From the NCBI RefSeq assembly GCF_003854895.1, contig NZ_CP033966.1:5766001-5830000 (forward strand): a stretch of 64,000 bases of DNA, written 5' to 3'. The notes under the pieces are model-generated. The model had not been told where the DNA came from, made no database searches, and was given only the letters and a program-made list of their open reading frames with translations. Position 1 is the first letter of the stretch; every line of letters starts with the position of its first letter. Both the position numbers and the translations under genes were made by a program. This DNA is from Pigmentiphaga sp. H8 (GTDB lineage Bacteria > Pseudomonadota > Gammaproteobacteria > Burkholderiales > Burkholderiaceae_B). Of the stretch, positions 8,160 to 16,767 are shown piece after piece.

Positions 8160-8987
8160 ATGACGACCGCTCCAGACGGCACGCAGCTCGCGGCGTACCG
8201 CTGGGACGTGCCGCCCCGCCCGGAAGGCTACCGGCCCGCGTACCTGCTGCACGGCCTGGGTGAGCACGCCGGACGCTACGAAGGGCTGGTGCGCTGGTTC
8301 GCGGCCCGCGGCTGGTCGCTGGCGGCGCACGACCATCGGGGCCACGGCCGTTCCAGCGGCAAGCGGGGCGCGCTGCGCGCCAGCGACGATCTGGTGGTGG
8401 ATGCCGAACACCGGCTGGCCGAATACGTGCGCGAAACGGGCGCGCCGCCGCTGCTGATCGGGCACAGCCTGGGCGGCCTGGTGGCCGCGCGCGTGGCGCT
8501 GCGCGGCAACGTGCCGCTGGCGGGCCTGGTGCTGTCCTCGCCCGCCTTCAGCGTGGAACTGTCCGCCCGCCAGCGCTGGATGCTGGACATGCTGGGCGGC
8601 ATTGCCCCCGACCTGCGCGTGGGCAGCGGCCTGAAGATCTCCCGGCTGTCGCACGAGCAGGCCGTGATCGATGCCTATGCCCAGGATCCTCTGGTGCACG
8701 ACCGGATCAGCGCGCGGCTGATGCGCTTCATCGCCGATGCCGGGGCGCAATCGATCGCCGAGGCCTCCGGCCTGAAACCGCGCACGCTGCTGATGGTGGC
8801 GGGGGACGATGCCATCGTCTCGCCGTCGGGCAGCCGGCGCTTCGCCGACGCGGGCGCGCCCGGCAAGCTGGCGCTGCGCTGGTACCACCAGGCCTACCAC
8901 GAGGTGCTGAACGAGTCCCCGGCGCTGGCCGCCCCGGTCTATGCCGACATGGAGACCTGGCTGGCCACGCTGACCGCCCCGGTTTGA
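8160..8987 (+). CDS. alpha/beta hydrolase, monoacylglycerol-lipase-like
   Basis: Serine hydrolase of the alpha/beta fold in the group of lysophospholipase or monoacylglycerol lipase. The 275 residues contain the oxyanion-hole region LLHGLGEHAGRY, the DHRGHGRSSG strand typical of this group, and the nucleophile elbow GHSLGG. A C-terminal acid (VAGDDAIV) and a His in YHQAYHEVLNE complete the triad. The start is ATG 8160; a TTG five codons upstream (8145) with GGGAC ahead of it is an alternative. No signal peptide is seen, so it is probably cytoplasmic. The substrate is not indicated by neighbours. Confidence 0.85.
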   Translation: MTTAPDGTQLAAYRWDVPPRPEGYRPAYLLHGLGEHAGRYEGLVRWFAARGWSLAAHDHRGHGRSSGKRGALRASDDLVVDAEHRLAEYVRETGAPPLLIGHSLGGLVAARVALRGNVPLAGLVLSSPAFSVELSARQRWMLDMLGGIAPDLRVGSGLKISRLSHEQAVIDAYAQDPLVHDRISARLMRFIADAGAQSIAEASGLKPRTLLMVAGDDAIVSPSGSRRFADAGAPGKLALRWYHQAYHEVLNESPALAAPVYADMETWLATLTAPV

Positions 8988-9259
8988 ACCGGTCGGCCAG
9001 AATGGGCTATCCTAGCCTCATGGAACCCATACGGCGTGCCGTGCCGGCACCCGCCTCCTCGCTTCGATCCCGGTCGACGCGCATCTGCGCGCGTCGCGCC
9101 TCGTCGCGCCCGTCCATCCTGTTTCCGCTCATCCCGGCCTTCCACTCCTGAGCCCGGCGATCCCCCTCCCCTCTACTGCTTTCTCGCAATCGATCGCCGG
9201 GCTTCCCGAACAAACGTCTTGAACGCCGTTTTTCCGGCACCGTTTTTCAGGAGACAGGC

Positions 9260-9673
9260 ATGCAAACCGGCAGCCCTCAGTACATCACCGTCAGCGAACT
9301 CGACTACGTTCGCCTTACCAACCTTCTCGGCGACCGCGAACCCGCCGCGGGCACGGCGCAGGCCGTCCTGGCCGAGGCCCTGGACCAGGCCGACCAGGCC
9401 GAGCCGCGCGAAATCCCCGCCGACATCGTCACCATGCACACCCGCGTGGAAGTCGAGGACGAAGGCGGCGCGCGGCTGATCACGCTGTGCTATCCGAAGG
9501 AAGCCGATGCCGCCCAGGGCATGGTGTCGGTGCTCTCGCCCATGGGCGCCGCCCTGCTGGGCACCCAGGTTCCCGGCACGATAGGCTGGACCCCGCCCGA
9601 TGGCGAACCGCGCCAGGCGCGCGTCGTGCGCATCGACTACCAGCCCGAAGCCAACGGCGACTACACCGCCTGA
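9260..9673 (+). CDS. rnk: nucleoside diphosphate kinase regulator (Rnk), GreA/GreB family
   Basis: RNA-polymerase-binding protein of the GreA/GreB superfamily with a short N-terminal coiled coil. The product has 137 residues: an N-terminal helix region (about 10-50), then a C-terminal FKBP-like domain with the family blocks TLCYPKEADAAQGMVSVLSPMGAALLG and VPGTIGW (the first given in two overlapping reads, residues 73-100). An AGGAGA Shine-Dalgarno stands a few bases before the ATG. The gene is monocistronic, with 272 bases of featureless DNA upstream and the cobalamin riboswitch downstream. Confidence 0.9.
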   Translation: MQTGSPQYITVSELDYVRLTNLLGDREPAAGTAQAVLAEALDQADQAEPREIPADIVTMHTRVEVEDEGGARLITLCYPKEADAAQGMVSVLSPMGAALLGTQVPGTIGWTPPDGEPRQARVVRIDYQPEANGDYTA

Positions 9674-9757
9674 TCCCTCCTGCCACGCGGCGGCCGGACA
9701 ACATCCCCGCCCGCGTTTCCCGCCTTCCGTCCCCTGGCCGTGCTAGAGTAGCCGCCG

Positions 9758-9974
9758 AGTCGGTGCTTCACAGTTAAACGGGAAACAGGAGGGCCCCTTC
9801 GGGACCTAACCTGTGCTGCCCCCGCAACGGTAAGCATTCCGTCCCGCGTGGCCACGCCGCGCGCGACACGCCGCATCGAACCCACTGTGCCCCGTCCCGC
9901 CGCATCCTCCGGCGCCGACGCGCATGGGAAGGGGATGCGGCCGCGAATGCCAGCCCGGATACCGGCCGGCTCGA
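9758..9974 (+). ncRNA. cobalamin (adenosylcobalamin-type) riboswitch ahead of btuB
   Basis: The leader of btuB contains the conserved cobalamin-riboswitch core: the GGTGCTTCACAG segment near 9762, a closed hairpin (GGGCCCCTTCGGGACC), the B12 box GCTGCCCCCGCAACGGTAAG near 9815-9834, and the closing strand AATGCCAGCCCGGATACC near 9946. It should repress btuB and the downstream btuF when cobalamin is abundant. Boundaries are approximate. Confidence 0.95.
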
Positions 9975-9994
9975 CGGTCCCCCGGACCGAAAGG

Positions 9995-10045
9995 GGGAAG
10001 CGCAACGCTTCCCGATTCGCTAGCCGACGTGCGGGGATGCACGTC
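9995..10045 (+). promoter_or_regulatory. two hairpins in the btuB expression platform
   Basis: Two perfect stem-loops lie between the riboswitch aptamer and btuB. The first is GGGAAGCG-CAA-CGCTTCCC at 9995-10013 (8 bp). The second is GACGTGC-GGGGAT-GCACGTC at 10026-10045 (7 bp), ending about 20 bases before the btuB start. Neither has a T-run, so control is more likely at ribosome access or by Rho than by intrinsic termination. Confidence 0.6.
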
Positions 10046-10064
10046 ACCGAAACCGCAGGTATCC

Positions 10065-11912
10065 ATGTCATCCAGTTCCACCTCCTGGCGCCTGGCCGGC
10101 GCCACCGGCGCGCTGCTTTGCGCCGCCAACGTACAGGCCCAGGCTCCCGCCACCACCCTCGACCCGGTCACCGTCACGGCCTCGCGCATCGAGCAGCCCC
10201 TGTCGCGCGCCCTGGGCGACGTCACCGTCATCGACGCCGAGACCATTCAGCGCGCCGGGCAAAGCAGCCTGGCCGAACTGCTGCAGCGTGAACACGCCAT
10301 CGACATCGGCACCAACGGCGGCCCGCAAACCACCACCAGCGTCTTCATCCGCGGCGCCAACAGCCGCCACACCCTGGTGCTGATCGACGGCCTGCGCGTG
10401 GGCTCGGCCACGTCGGGCACCATGAGCCTGAACGGCATAGATCCCGCCAGCGTCGAACGCATCGAGATCCTGCGCGGCGCGGCCAGCAGCATCTATGGCG
10501 CGGACGCCATCGGCGGCGTCATCAACATCATCACCAGGCGCCAGGCGGACCGTCCGCTGGCCATCAGCGGATCGGTGGGCGCGGGCAGCCACGACACCTA
10601 CAAGGCCCAGGTCAACCTGGACGGCGCGCAGGGCATGTGGAGCTACGGCCTGCAGTACGGCAAATCCAAAAGCCGCGGCTTCAACGCCACCCTGCCGGGC
10701 AGCTTCGCCTACTACGGCGACCGCGACGGCTACGAACAGGAAAACGCCGCCGCCCGCCTGGGCCTGGCCTGGGCGACCGGCCACCGCATCGAGGCCAGCG
10801 TCTACAACTCCCGCATCAACGGCCAGTACGACAACAACGGCATCGCCTACGATTCGCGCGCCGTCACCCGCGTGCAGTCCTATTCCCTGTCCAGCGTGGA
10901 CCGCATCACCGATTCCTGGACCAGCACGCTGCGCTTCGGTCGCACCGTGGACGACTACCGCGACTACGCCAGCGCCACGGCCCCGCGCGCGCAGGCGCGC
11001 ACGCGCCAGGACCTGTTCACCTGGCAGAACGATCTCGCGCTGGCCGCCGGACAAAGCCTGTCGCTGATCGCCGAACACCTGCGCGAAGACGTGCTGAGCA
11101 CCTCGCTGACCGGCAACTTCCCGACCCGGCGCCGCACCAATTCGGTGGCCGCGATCTACCGCGGCGACTTCGATCGGCACCACGTCCAGCTGAACCTGCG
11201 CCACGACAACAATTCCCAGTACGGCGGCAACACCTCGGGCGCGGTGTCCTACGCCTATGACTTCGCGCCCGGATGGCAGGCCACGGCCGCCGCCGGCACC
11301 GGCTTTCGCGCCCCCACCTACAGCGACCTGTACGGCTTCGGCGGCAACCCCGACCTGAAGGCCGAGAAGTCGCGCAACGTCGAAGCGGGCCTGCGTTATC
11401 GCCAGGGCGGCACCACGGCCTCGATCACGGCCTTCCGCAACCGCGTCTCGAACCTGATCGTCTGGGTGGACGACGGCACCGGCAACTGGACGGGCAGCAA
11501 CGCCAACGTCGACAAGGCCATCCTGAAGGGCGTGAACGTCAGCGTCGCCCAGCAGCTGGGCGCGACCACACTGCGCGCCAGCGCCGACTGGCAGGACCCG
11601 CGCGACGCCCGCACCGGCGAACAATTGGCCCGGCGCGCCCGCGGCAGCCTGAAACTGGCGGCCGACCACCGCCTGGGCCCCTGGCTGCTGGGCGCCGAAT
11701 GGCTGGCGACCACGCCGCGCGTGGACTACGCTGGCGCGGTGGGACGCCTGGGCGGCTACAGCCTGATGAACCTGATGGCGTCCTACGACATCAATCGCAA
11801 CACGCAGGTGCAGGTGCGCTGGAACAATGCGTTCAACAAGCACTATGAAGTGGCGGGCGGCTATGCGACCCCGGGCTCGACGGTCTTCGTCAACCTCAGC
11901 TACCGCCCCTGA
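10065..11912 (+). CDS. btuB: TonB-dependent cobalamin receptor BtuB
   Basis: Outer-membrane beta-barrel that binds cobalamin and takes it into the periplasm using TonB energy. The 615 residues have a signal peptide (cleaved after about AANVQAQ), a TonB box region LDPVTVTASR, a plug domain with LVLIDGLRVG and the RIEILRGAASSIYG block, and a long barrel ending in a C-terminal aromatic-rich strand (VFVNLSYRP). The ATG at 10065 is chosen because it yields this signal peptide and lies just after the riboswitch; a longer frame back to 9924 would translate the aptamer. The riboswitch upstream supports the substrate. Confidence 0.95.
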   Translation: MSSSSTSWRLAGATGALLCAANVQAQAPATTLDPVTVTASRIEQPLSRALGDVTVIDAETIQRAGQSSLAELLQREHAIDIGTNGGPQTTTSVFIRGANSRHTLVLIDGLRVGSATSGTMSLNGIDPASVERIEILRGAASSIYGADAIGGVINIITRRQADRPLAISGSVGAGSHDTYKAQVNLDGAQGMWSYGLQYGKSKSRGFNATLPGSFAYYGDRDGYEQENAAARLGLAWATGHRIEASVYNSRINGQYDNNGIAYDSRAVTRVQSYSLSSVDRITDSWTSTLRFGRTVDDYRDYASATAPRAQARTRQDLFTWQNDLALAAGQSLSLIAEHLREDVLSTSLTGNFPTRRRTNSVAAIYRGDFDRHHVQLNLRHDNNSQYGGNTSGAVSYAYDFAPGWQATAAAGTGFRAPTYSDLYGFGGNPDLKAEKSRNVEAGLRYRQGGTTASITAFRNRVSNLIVWVDDGTGNWTGSNANVDKAILKGVNVSVAQQLGATTLRASADWQDPRDARTGEQLARRARGSLKLAADHRLGPWLLGAEWLATTPRVDYAGAVGRLGGYSLMNLMASYDINRNTQVQVRWNNAFNKHYEVAGGYATPGSTVFVNLSYRP

Positions 11913-11931
11913 GCGGCACCACCCGCGGGCG

Positions 11932-12825
11932 GTGCTCGCACTGGCGTTGGCACTGGCGCTGGGCCCCGCGGCCGCGCGCGCCCAGGCCATCCACACGCGC
12001 GACGACGCCGGCCGCGACATCACCCTGCCCGCGCCGGCGCGGCGGGTGGTGTCGCTGGCGCCCCATGCCACCGAGCTGCTGTATGCCGCCGGTGCGGGAA
12101 GGGCCATCGTGGGCGTGGACCGCGACAGCAATTACCCGTCCGAGGCATTGAAACTGCCTCGCGTGGGCAACGGACTGCAGCCGAACGCCGAACGCATCGT
12201 GGCGCTGGCGCCCGACCTGGTCGTGCTGTGGGCGTACGGCGACGGGCTGGCGCACGCGGGGCTACCCGATTCCCTGCTGGAGCGGCTGGGCATCCGGCTG
12301 TACTACAGCAACCCCCGCAAGCTGGCCGACATTCCCGACGCCATCGAGCGCTTGGGCGAACTGACCGGCACCCGCGCGGCGGCCGGGGCCCACGCGGCGA
12401 ACCTGCGGCGGCGCCTGGCCGCGCTGGCCACGCGCTACGCGGGCCAGCGCCCCGTGCGCGTGTTCTATCAGGTGGGTTCGCAGCCCATGTACACCGTGAA
12501 CGATCGCGGCATCATCGGCGATGCCCTGCGGACCTGCGGCGCCGTCAACGTGTTCGGCGGCCTGTCCGCCGCCGCGCCCATGGTGGGCGCGGAAAGCGTG
12601 CTGCGGGAGAATCCGCAGGCCATCATCGTGGGCCAGGCCGGCCCCGGCGCCGATGCGGCGCTGGCGGCGTGGAAGGACCTCGGACCGGCGCTGGCCGCGG
12701 TGCCGGACAACCTGTGGGCCGTCGACCCCGACGCCATGCACCGCCCGGGGCCGCGCATGATCGAAGCCACGGAGCGCCTGTGCGAGAGGGTCGATGCCAC
12801 GCGGCGGCGGGCGGCCGGACGGTGA
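11932..12825 (+). CDS. btuF: cobalamin ABC-transporter periplasmic binding protein (BtuF-like)
   Basis: Helical-backbone substrate-binding protein of the FepB/BtuF family, expected to bind cobalamin in the periplasm. The sequence has the family block RRVVSLAPHATELLYAAGA, then VVLWAYG and GALAAVPDNLWAVD-like terminal regions. The start is uncertain: GTG 11932 gives a short signal peptide without the usual basic residues, and the frame stays open upstream into the btuB end. It follows btuB directly and shares its riboswitch. The permease and ATPase (btuCD) are not in this window. Confidence 0.82.
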   Translation: MLALALALALGPAAARAQAIHTRDDAGRDITLPAPARRVVSLAPHATELLYAAGAGRAIVGVDRDSNYPSEALKLPRVGNGLQPNAERIVALAPDLVVLWAYGDGLAHAGLPDSLLERLGIRLYYSNPRKLADIPDAIERLGELTGTRAAAGAHAANLRRRLAALATRYAGQRPVRVFYQVGSQPMYTVNDRGIIGDALRTCGAVNVFGGLSAAAPMVGAESVLRENPQAIIVGQAGPGADAALAAWKDLGPALAAVPDNLWAVDPDAMHRPGPRMIEATERLCERVDATRRRAAGR

Positions 12826-12900
12826 ACGGGGCGAAAAGCGATGGAGGGAAGGCGGGACGTGGCAGCGGCGGGCGGCTGCACGAGGGGAAAAAGCGGGAAA

Positions 12901-12976
12901 TGGCGCGCCCGGCTGGGATCGAACCAGCAACCCCTGCCTTCGGAGAGCAGTACTCTATCCATTGAGCTACGGGCGC
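12901..12976 (-). tRNA. tRNA-Arg (anticodon CCG)
   Basis: The minus strand folds as a 76-base cloverleaf: acceptor stem GCGCCCG pairing with CGGGCGC, discriminator G and an encoded CCA end (12903-12901), D arm with TAGCTCAAT, T arm with GGTTCGATCC. The anticodon loop CTCCGAA carries CCG, reading CGG codons. Confidence 0.95.
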
Positions 12977-13073
12977 GTAGCCGCTAATTGTACCCTGCCT
13001 GGAAAATTTCGTCTTTTGCCCCGCGCGACCGGGCCCCAAAAACACCGATTGAGCCGAGCGGCGGCCCTGCCGT

Positions 13074-13079
13074 TATAAT
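13074..13079 (+). promoter_or_regulatory. candidate -10 element ahead of the cytochrome c5 gene
   Basis: A perfect TATAAT stands about 150 bases before the cytochrome start in otherwise GC-rich DNA. The best -35 match, TTGAGC at 13049-13054, is 19 bases away, longer than ideal. The tRNA-Arg promoter must lie close by on the other strand. Confidence 0.45.
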
Positions 13080-13230
13080 CAGTCGTTTATGTGCGGGAAA
13101 GCAGCCGACCGGGAGGAGAAAGGCGGCGGCCCATCCGGCGCAATACAAGTATCAAAGCAAGCAGTCAGCAACATCCCATAAACCGTCACGTGTCGGGCGT
13201 GCCCGGCCCATAGACTTGCAGGACTTGGCA

Positions 13231-14129
13231 ATGAGCAACGCGCAGCATAACCACGAAGAAGAACATGAATCGCCGATCAGGACGCCCCGTCAGCTGATCA
13301 CGGTGGTCATACTGGCTTTCCTCGTCCCCATCATCACCATCCTGCTGCTCGTGAACTTCGTCGCCAGCGGCAACAAGTCCAACGCGGGTTCCGACGCGCA
13401 AACGCCCGAGGCCATCGAGGCCCGCATCAAGCCGGTGGCCGGCTTCGAACTGCGCGACGCCAACGCCCCGCGCGTCTTCCAGACCGGCGAAGCGGTCTAC
13501 AAGGCCGTCTGCGCCACCTGTCACGCCGCCGGCGTGGCCGGCGCGCCCAAGTTCGGCGACAGCGGTTCGTGGGCCAAGTACGTCTCCACCGGCTTCGACG
13601 CCATGCTGCAGGTCGCCCTGCACGGCAAGGGCGCCATGCCGGCCAAGGGCGGCAACCCCGACCTGGACGACTTCGAAGTCGCGCGCGCGGTGGTCTACAT
13701 GGCCAACAACAGCGGCGCCAGCTTCAAGGAACCGGCCGAACCCGCGCCCGCCGCCCCGGCCGCCACCGCGGAAGCCCCGGCTGCCGCACCCGCCGCGCCT
13801 GCTGCCCCGCCGCTGCCGCGGCGGCCGCCCCCGCTCCCCAGGCCGCCGCGCCGGCTCCGCAAGCCGCGACACCCGCCGCCGCCTCCACCGCCGACGGCAA
13901 GAAACTGTACGACTCCACCTGTTTCGCCTGCCACGGCGCCGGCATCGCCGGCGCGCCCAAGTTCGGCGACAAGGCCGCCTGGGCGAAGTACGTCGCCACC
14001 GGCATGGACGCCATGGTGTCGGTCGCCATGCAGGGCAAGGGCGCGATGCCTCCGAAGGGCGGCGCCGCGAACGCAACTGAGGCCGACATCCGCGCGGCGG
14101 TGCAGTACATGGTCGACGCGGCCAAGTAA
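13231..14129 (+). pseudogene. di-haem cytochrome c5-family protein, frameshifted
   Basis: Reads as a membrane-anchored periplasmic electron carrier: one N-terminal helix (TVVILAFLVPIITILLLVNF) and two homologous cytochrome c5 domains. Domain 1 (CATCHAAGVAGAPKFGD) is in the frame of ATG 13231; domain 2 (CFACHGAGIAGAPKFGD) is in the frame one base earlier. The Ala/Pro linker between them holds the break, at or near the CCCC run 13805-13808, where one extra C would restore a 299-residue protein. Both domains look intact, so a sequencing error or a slippage event in a GC-rich tract is more likely than long decay. An AGGA lies ahead of the ATG and a strong terminator follows. Confidence 0.8.
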
Positions 14130-14151
14130 GCCACCTCGCCCGCTTCGAGAC

Positions 14152-14188
14152 AAAAAACCCGGCCCACCGAAAGGGGGCCGGGTTTTTT
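14152..14188. terminator. bidirectional intrinsic terminator
   Basis: AAAAAACCCGGCCC at 14152-14165 pairs with GGGCCGGGTTTTTT at 14175-14188 around a short loop. The T-run on one side and the A-run on the other allow it to stop both the cytochrome transcript and the convergent CoA-transferase transcript. Confidence 0.92.
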
Positions 14189-14203
14189 ATTCGGGCCCGG
14201 CCG

Positions 14204-15433
14204 CTACGCGGCGGGCGGCACGAGGCGCTGGATGGCTTCGTCGCTCAGGCCCAGGTAGTCGCGCAGCACGGCTTCGGTGTCCTGTCCCAGCAGCGGCGGC
14301 GCGTGGCGGTATTGCACCGGCGTGTCGGACAGGCGCAGCGGGCTGGCGACGGAAGGCGCCGTGCCGGCCAGCGGATGCGGCAGGTCCAGGCGCAGGCCGC
14401 GGGCCCGGACCTGGGGATCGTCGAAGGCCTGGTCGATGGTGTTGATGGGACCGCAGGGCACGCCCACGGCTTCGAGCCGCTCCAGCCAGTAGTCGCGCGG
14501 CTTCTTTTCCATGATTCCGGCGAGGATGGGAACGAGCCGGTCGCGGTTGATGACGCGGTTGCTGTTGACGCTGTAATCGGGATGGTCGGCCAGGTGCGGC
14601 GCTTCCAGCACGCCGCAATAGGCGCGGAACTGGCCGTCGTTACCCACGGCGACGATCAGGTGGCCGTCGGACGCCGCGAACACCTGGTAGGGCACGATGT
14701 TCTGGTGGGCGTTGCCGGCCCGCTGGGGCGCGACGCCCGAGGTCAGGTAGTTCAGCGCCTGGTTGCCCAGCATGGCCACCACGGTGTCCAGCAGCGCGAT
14801 GTCCAGGTGCTGGCCCTGGCCGCTGCGCTGGCGTTCCTGCAGCGCGGCCAGGATGCCCACGGTCGCGTACATGCCGGTCAGGATGTCGGCCACGGCCACG
14901 CCGGCCTTCTGCGGACCGGCGCCCGGCAGGCCGTCGCGCTCGCCGGTAATGCTCATGAAGCCGCCCAGCCCCTGGATCATGAAGTCGTAGCCGGGCCGGG
15001 TGGCGTAGGGGCCGGTCTGGCCGAACCCGGTGACCGAGCAATAGATCAGGCGCGGATTCACTTCCTTCATCGAGGCGTAGTCCAGGCCGTACTTCGCCAG
15101 CCCGCCGACCTTGAAGTTCTCGATCAGGATGTCGCTTTGCGCGGCCAGCTCGCGCACCAGCCGCGCGCCCTCGGGCGTGGCGATGTCCAGCGCGACCGAA
15201 CGCTTGTTGCGGTTGACGCTGAGGTAGTAGGCGGCCTCGGCCGTGTCCTGGCCCTGGCCGTCCTTCAGGAACGGCGGCCCCCAGCTGCGCGTGTCGTCGC
15301 CCGCTCCCGGCCGCTCGATCTTGATCACCTCGGCGCCCAGGTCGGCCAGGTTCTGGGTGCACCAGGGTCCGGCCAGGACGCGAGTCAGGTCCAGGACACG
15401 GATGCCGGCCAGGGGAGAAGTGCGTGCTGTCAT
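14204..15433 (-). CDS. CaiB/BaiF-type (family III) CoA-transferase
   Basis: Family III CoA-transferase, moving CoA from a CoA-thioester to a carboxylic acid. The 409 residues begin GIRVLDLTRVLAGPWCTQ and contain the ADLGAEVIKIERPG block; the catalytic Asp is in the conserved YDFMIQGLGGFMS region. The ATG at 15433 fits the usual N-terminus of the family; a frame open to 15493 adds 20 residues with no homology. It is divergent from a Bug binding protein 204 bases away, which suggests that it activates an acid imported by that system. The substrate cannot be read from sequence. Confidence 0.9.
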   Translation of the reverse strand: MTARTSPLAGIRVLDLTRVLAGPWCTQNLADLGAEVIKIERPGAGDDTRSWGPPFLKDGQGQDTAEAAYYLSVNRNKRSVALDIATPEGARLVRELAAQSDILIENFKVGGLAKYGLDYASMKEVNPRLIYCSVTGFGQTGPYATRPGYDFMIQGLGGFMSITGERDGLPGAGPQKAGVAVADILTGMYATVGILAALQERQRSGQGQHLDIALLDTVVAMLGNQALNYLTSGVAPQRAGNAHQNIVPYQVFAASDGHLIVAVGNDGQFRAYCGVLEAPHLADHPDYSVNSNRVINRDRLVPILAGIMEKKPRDYWLERLEAVGVPCGPINTIDQAFDDPQVRARGLRLDLPHPLAGTAPSVASPLRLSDTPVQYRHAPPLLGQDTEAVLRDYLGLSDEAIQRLVPPAA

Positions 15434-15637
15434 GCTTTGCTCGAATTCGCGTGAAGGAAGAACAAGACCGCAGGGCCGGCGAATGCCGGGCAATCCGTAA
15501 GCTTACCGCAGGGCCGCCCCGTCACAAGCCGTGATGCCCCCATTCATGCCAGGTGATTACGCCGCCGGAAGGGTCCTCGTATGCTGGCCCGACGCCAGGG
15601 GCCGCCCGGTCTCCCGGCCAACCAGAACGGAGGAGCC

Positions 15638-16615
15638 ATGCATCACCACCCGCTCATGCCGGCCGCGTGGATCGCGGCCGCGCTCGCCTGTGTCCTGCCC
15701 CCGCTGGCCACGGCCCAGGATATTCCACGCAAATCGATCACCATGGTCGTCGGCTTCGCGCCCGGCGGCGGCGCCGACACCGCGGCCCGCCTGATCGCCC
15801 GGAAGCTGTCGGAAAACCTTGGCCGGCCGGTGGTGGTCGAGAACAAGGCCGGTGCCGGCGGCAACATCGCCCACGACCTGGTCGCGCGTGCCGAGCCCGA
15901 CGGCGCCACCATCCTGCTCGGTTCGATCGGCCCGCTGGCCATCGCGCCCCACCTGATGAAGCTGCCCTACGATCCGGCCAGGGACCTGGCGCCCATTACC
16001 ATGGGCGTCAACTTCCCCAATGTGCTGGTGGCCTATGCCGGCCTGGGCGTCAAGACGCTGAACGACTACATCGAGATGGCCAGGAAGCATCCCGAGAAGA
16101 TGAGCTACGCCTCGACGGGCGCCGGCTCGGCCTCGCACCTGGCGGGCGAGCTGCTCAACCAGCGCGCCGGCGTGAACATCGTCCACGTCCCCTACAAGGG
16201 CGGCGCGCCTGCCATGGTGGACCTGCTGTCGGGACGGGTCGCCTCGTATTACTCCACGCCCTCGTCGGCCCAACCCCACATCGAGACCGGCAAGGTGGTG
16301 GCCATCGCCACGACCGGCCTGAAGCGCCCGGCCTTCATGCCCGACGTGCCGACCATCGCGGAGTCCGGTATTCCGGGCTTCAATGCCACCAACTGGTACG
16401 CGTTCGTCGCGCCGGGCAAGACGCCCGCCGGGATCCTGGACCGCTGGAACGAGGAAATCGTGAAAGTGCTGAAGGATCCTGACGTATCGGCACAATTGAT
16501 CAAGCACGGACTGACGCCGGATCCGATGAGCCGCGAGGAACTCGCCAGGTTCATCGCCAGCGAATCGGCCACCTGGGGCGCGATCATCAAGGAGCGCCGC
16601 ATCACCGCGCAGTAG
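15638..16615 (+). CDS. Bug/TctC-family periplasmic solute-binding protein
   Basis: Periplasmic binding protein of the tripartite tricarboxylate transporter (Bug) family, most of which bind carboxylates. The product has 325 residues with a signal peptide ending near ATA|QD (about 26). The ligand-loop motif is FAPGGGADTAARL, and PYKGGAPAMVDLL marks the second half. GGAGGA stands seven bases before the ATG at 15638. It is divergent from the CoA-transferase and followed 150 bases later by a second family member under its own promoter. Confidence 0.9.
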   Translation: MHHHPLMPAAWIAAALACVLPPLATAQDIPRKSITMVVGFAPGGGADTAARLIARKLSENLGRPVVVENKAGAGGNIAHDLVARAEPDGATILLGSIGPLAIAPHLMKLPYDPARDLAPITMGVNFPNVLVAYAGLGVKTLNDYIEMARKHPEKMSYASTGAGSASHLAGELLNQRAGVNIVHVPYKGGAPAMVDLLSGRVASYYSTPSSAQPHIETGKVVAIATTGLKRPAFMPDVPTIAESGIPGFNATNWYAFVAPGKTPAGILDRWNEEIVKVLKDPDVSAQLIKHGLTPDPMSREELARFIASESATWGAIIKERRITAQ

Positions 16616-16647
16616 TCTTCGTCTCCTTTCTTCTCGACATCCCGCAC

Positions 16648-16697
16648 TTGCCCTCGGTCCGCGCTCGGCTCATAATAGCTAGTAGTATAGTTTACTA
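16648..16697 (+). promoter_or_regulatory. sigma70-like promoter with operator for the Bug gene at 16768
   Basis: TTGCCC (16648-16653) and CATAAT (16671-16676) are 17 bases apart, predicting a start near 16683. An inverted repeat TAGTA-TAGTT-TACTA occupies 16683-16697, exactly at the predicted start, where a repressor would block transcription. The GntR gene at 17781-18554 is the nearest candidate regulator. Confidence 0.6.
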
Positions 16698-16767
16698 TCA
16701 CATTAAACCGAGCGACCGGGCAGGTACCCGGCGCCCGCGCGTCGAGCGACGCATCGAGGAGACAAGC

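Noticed and set aside
10068..12131. 687-codon minus-strand frame opposite btuB
   Set aside because: It is a mirror of btuB codons, with repetitive Ala/Gly/Val/Arg composition and no domain.
13231..14129. Programmed frameshift in the cytochrome c5 gene as the first explanation
   Set aside because: No slippery heptamer with a downstream pseudoknot was seen; a missing C in a GC-rich run is simpler.
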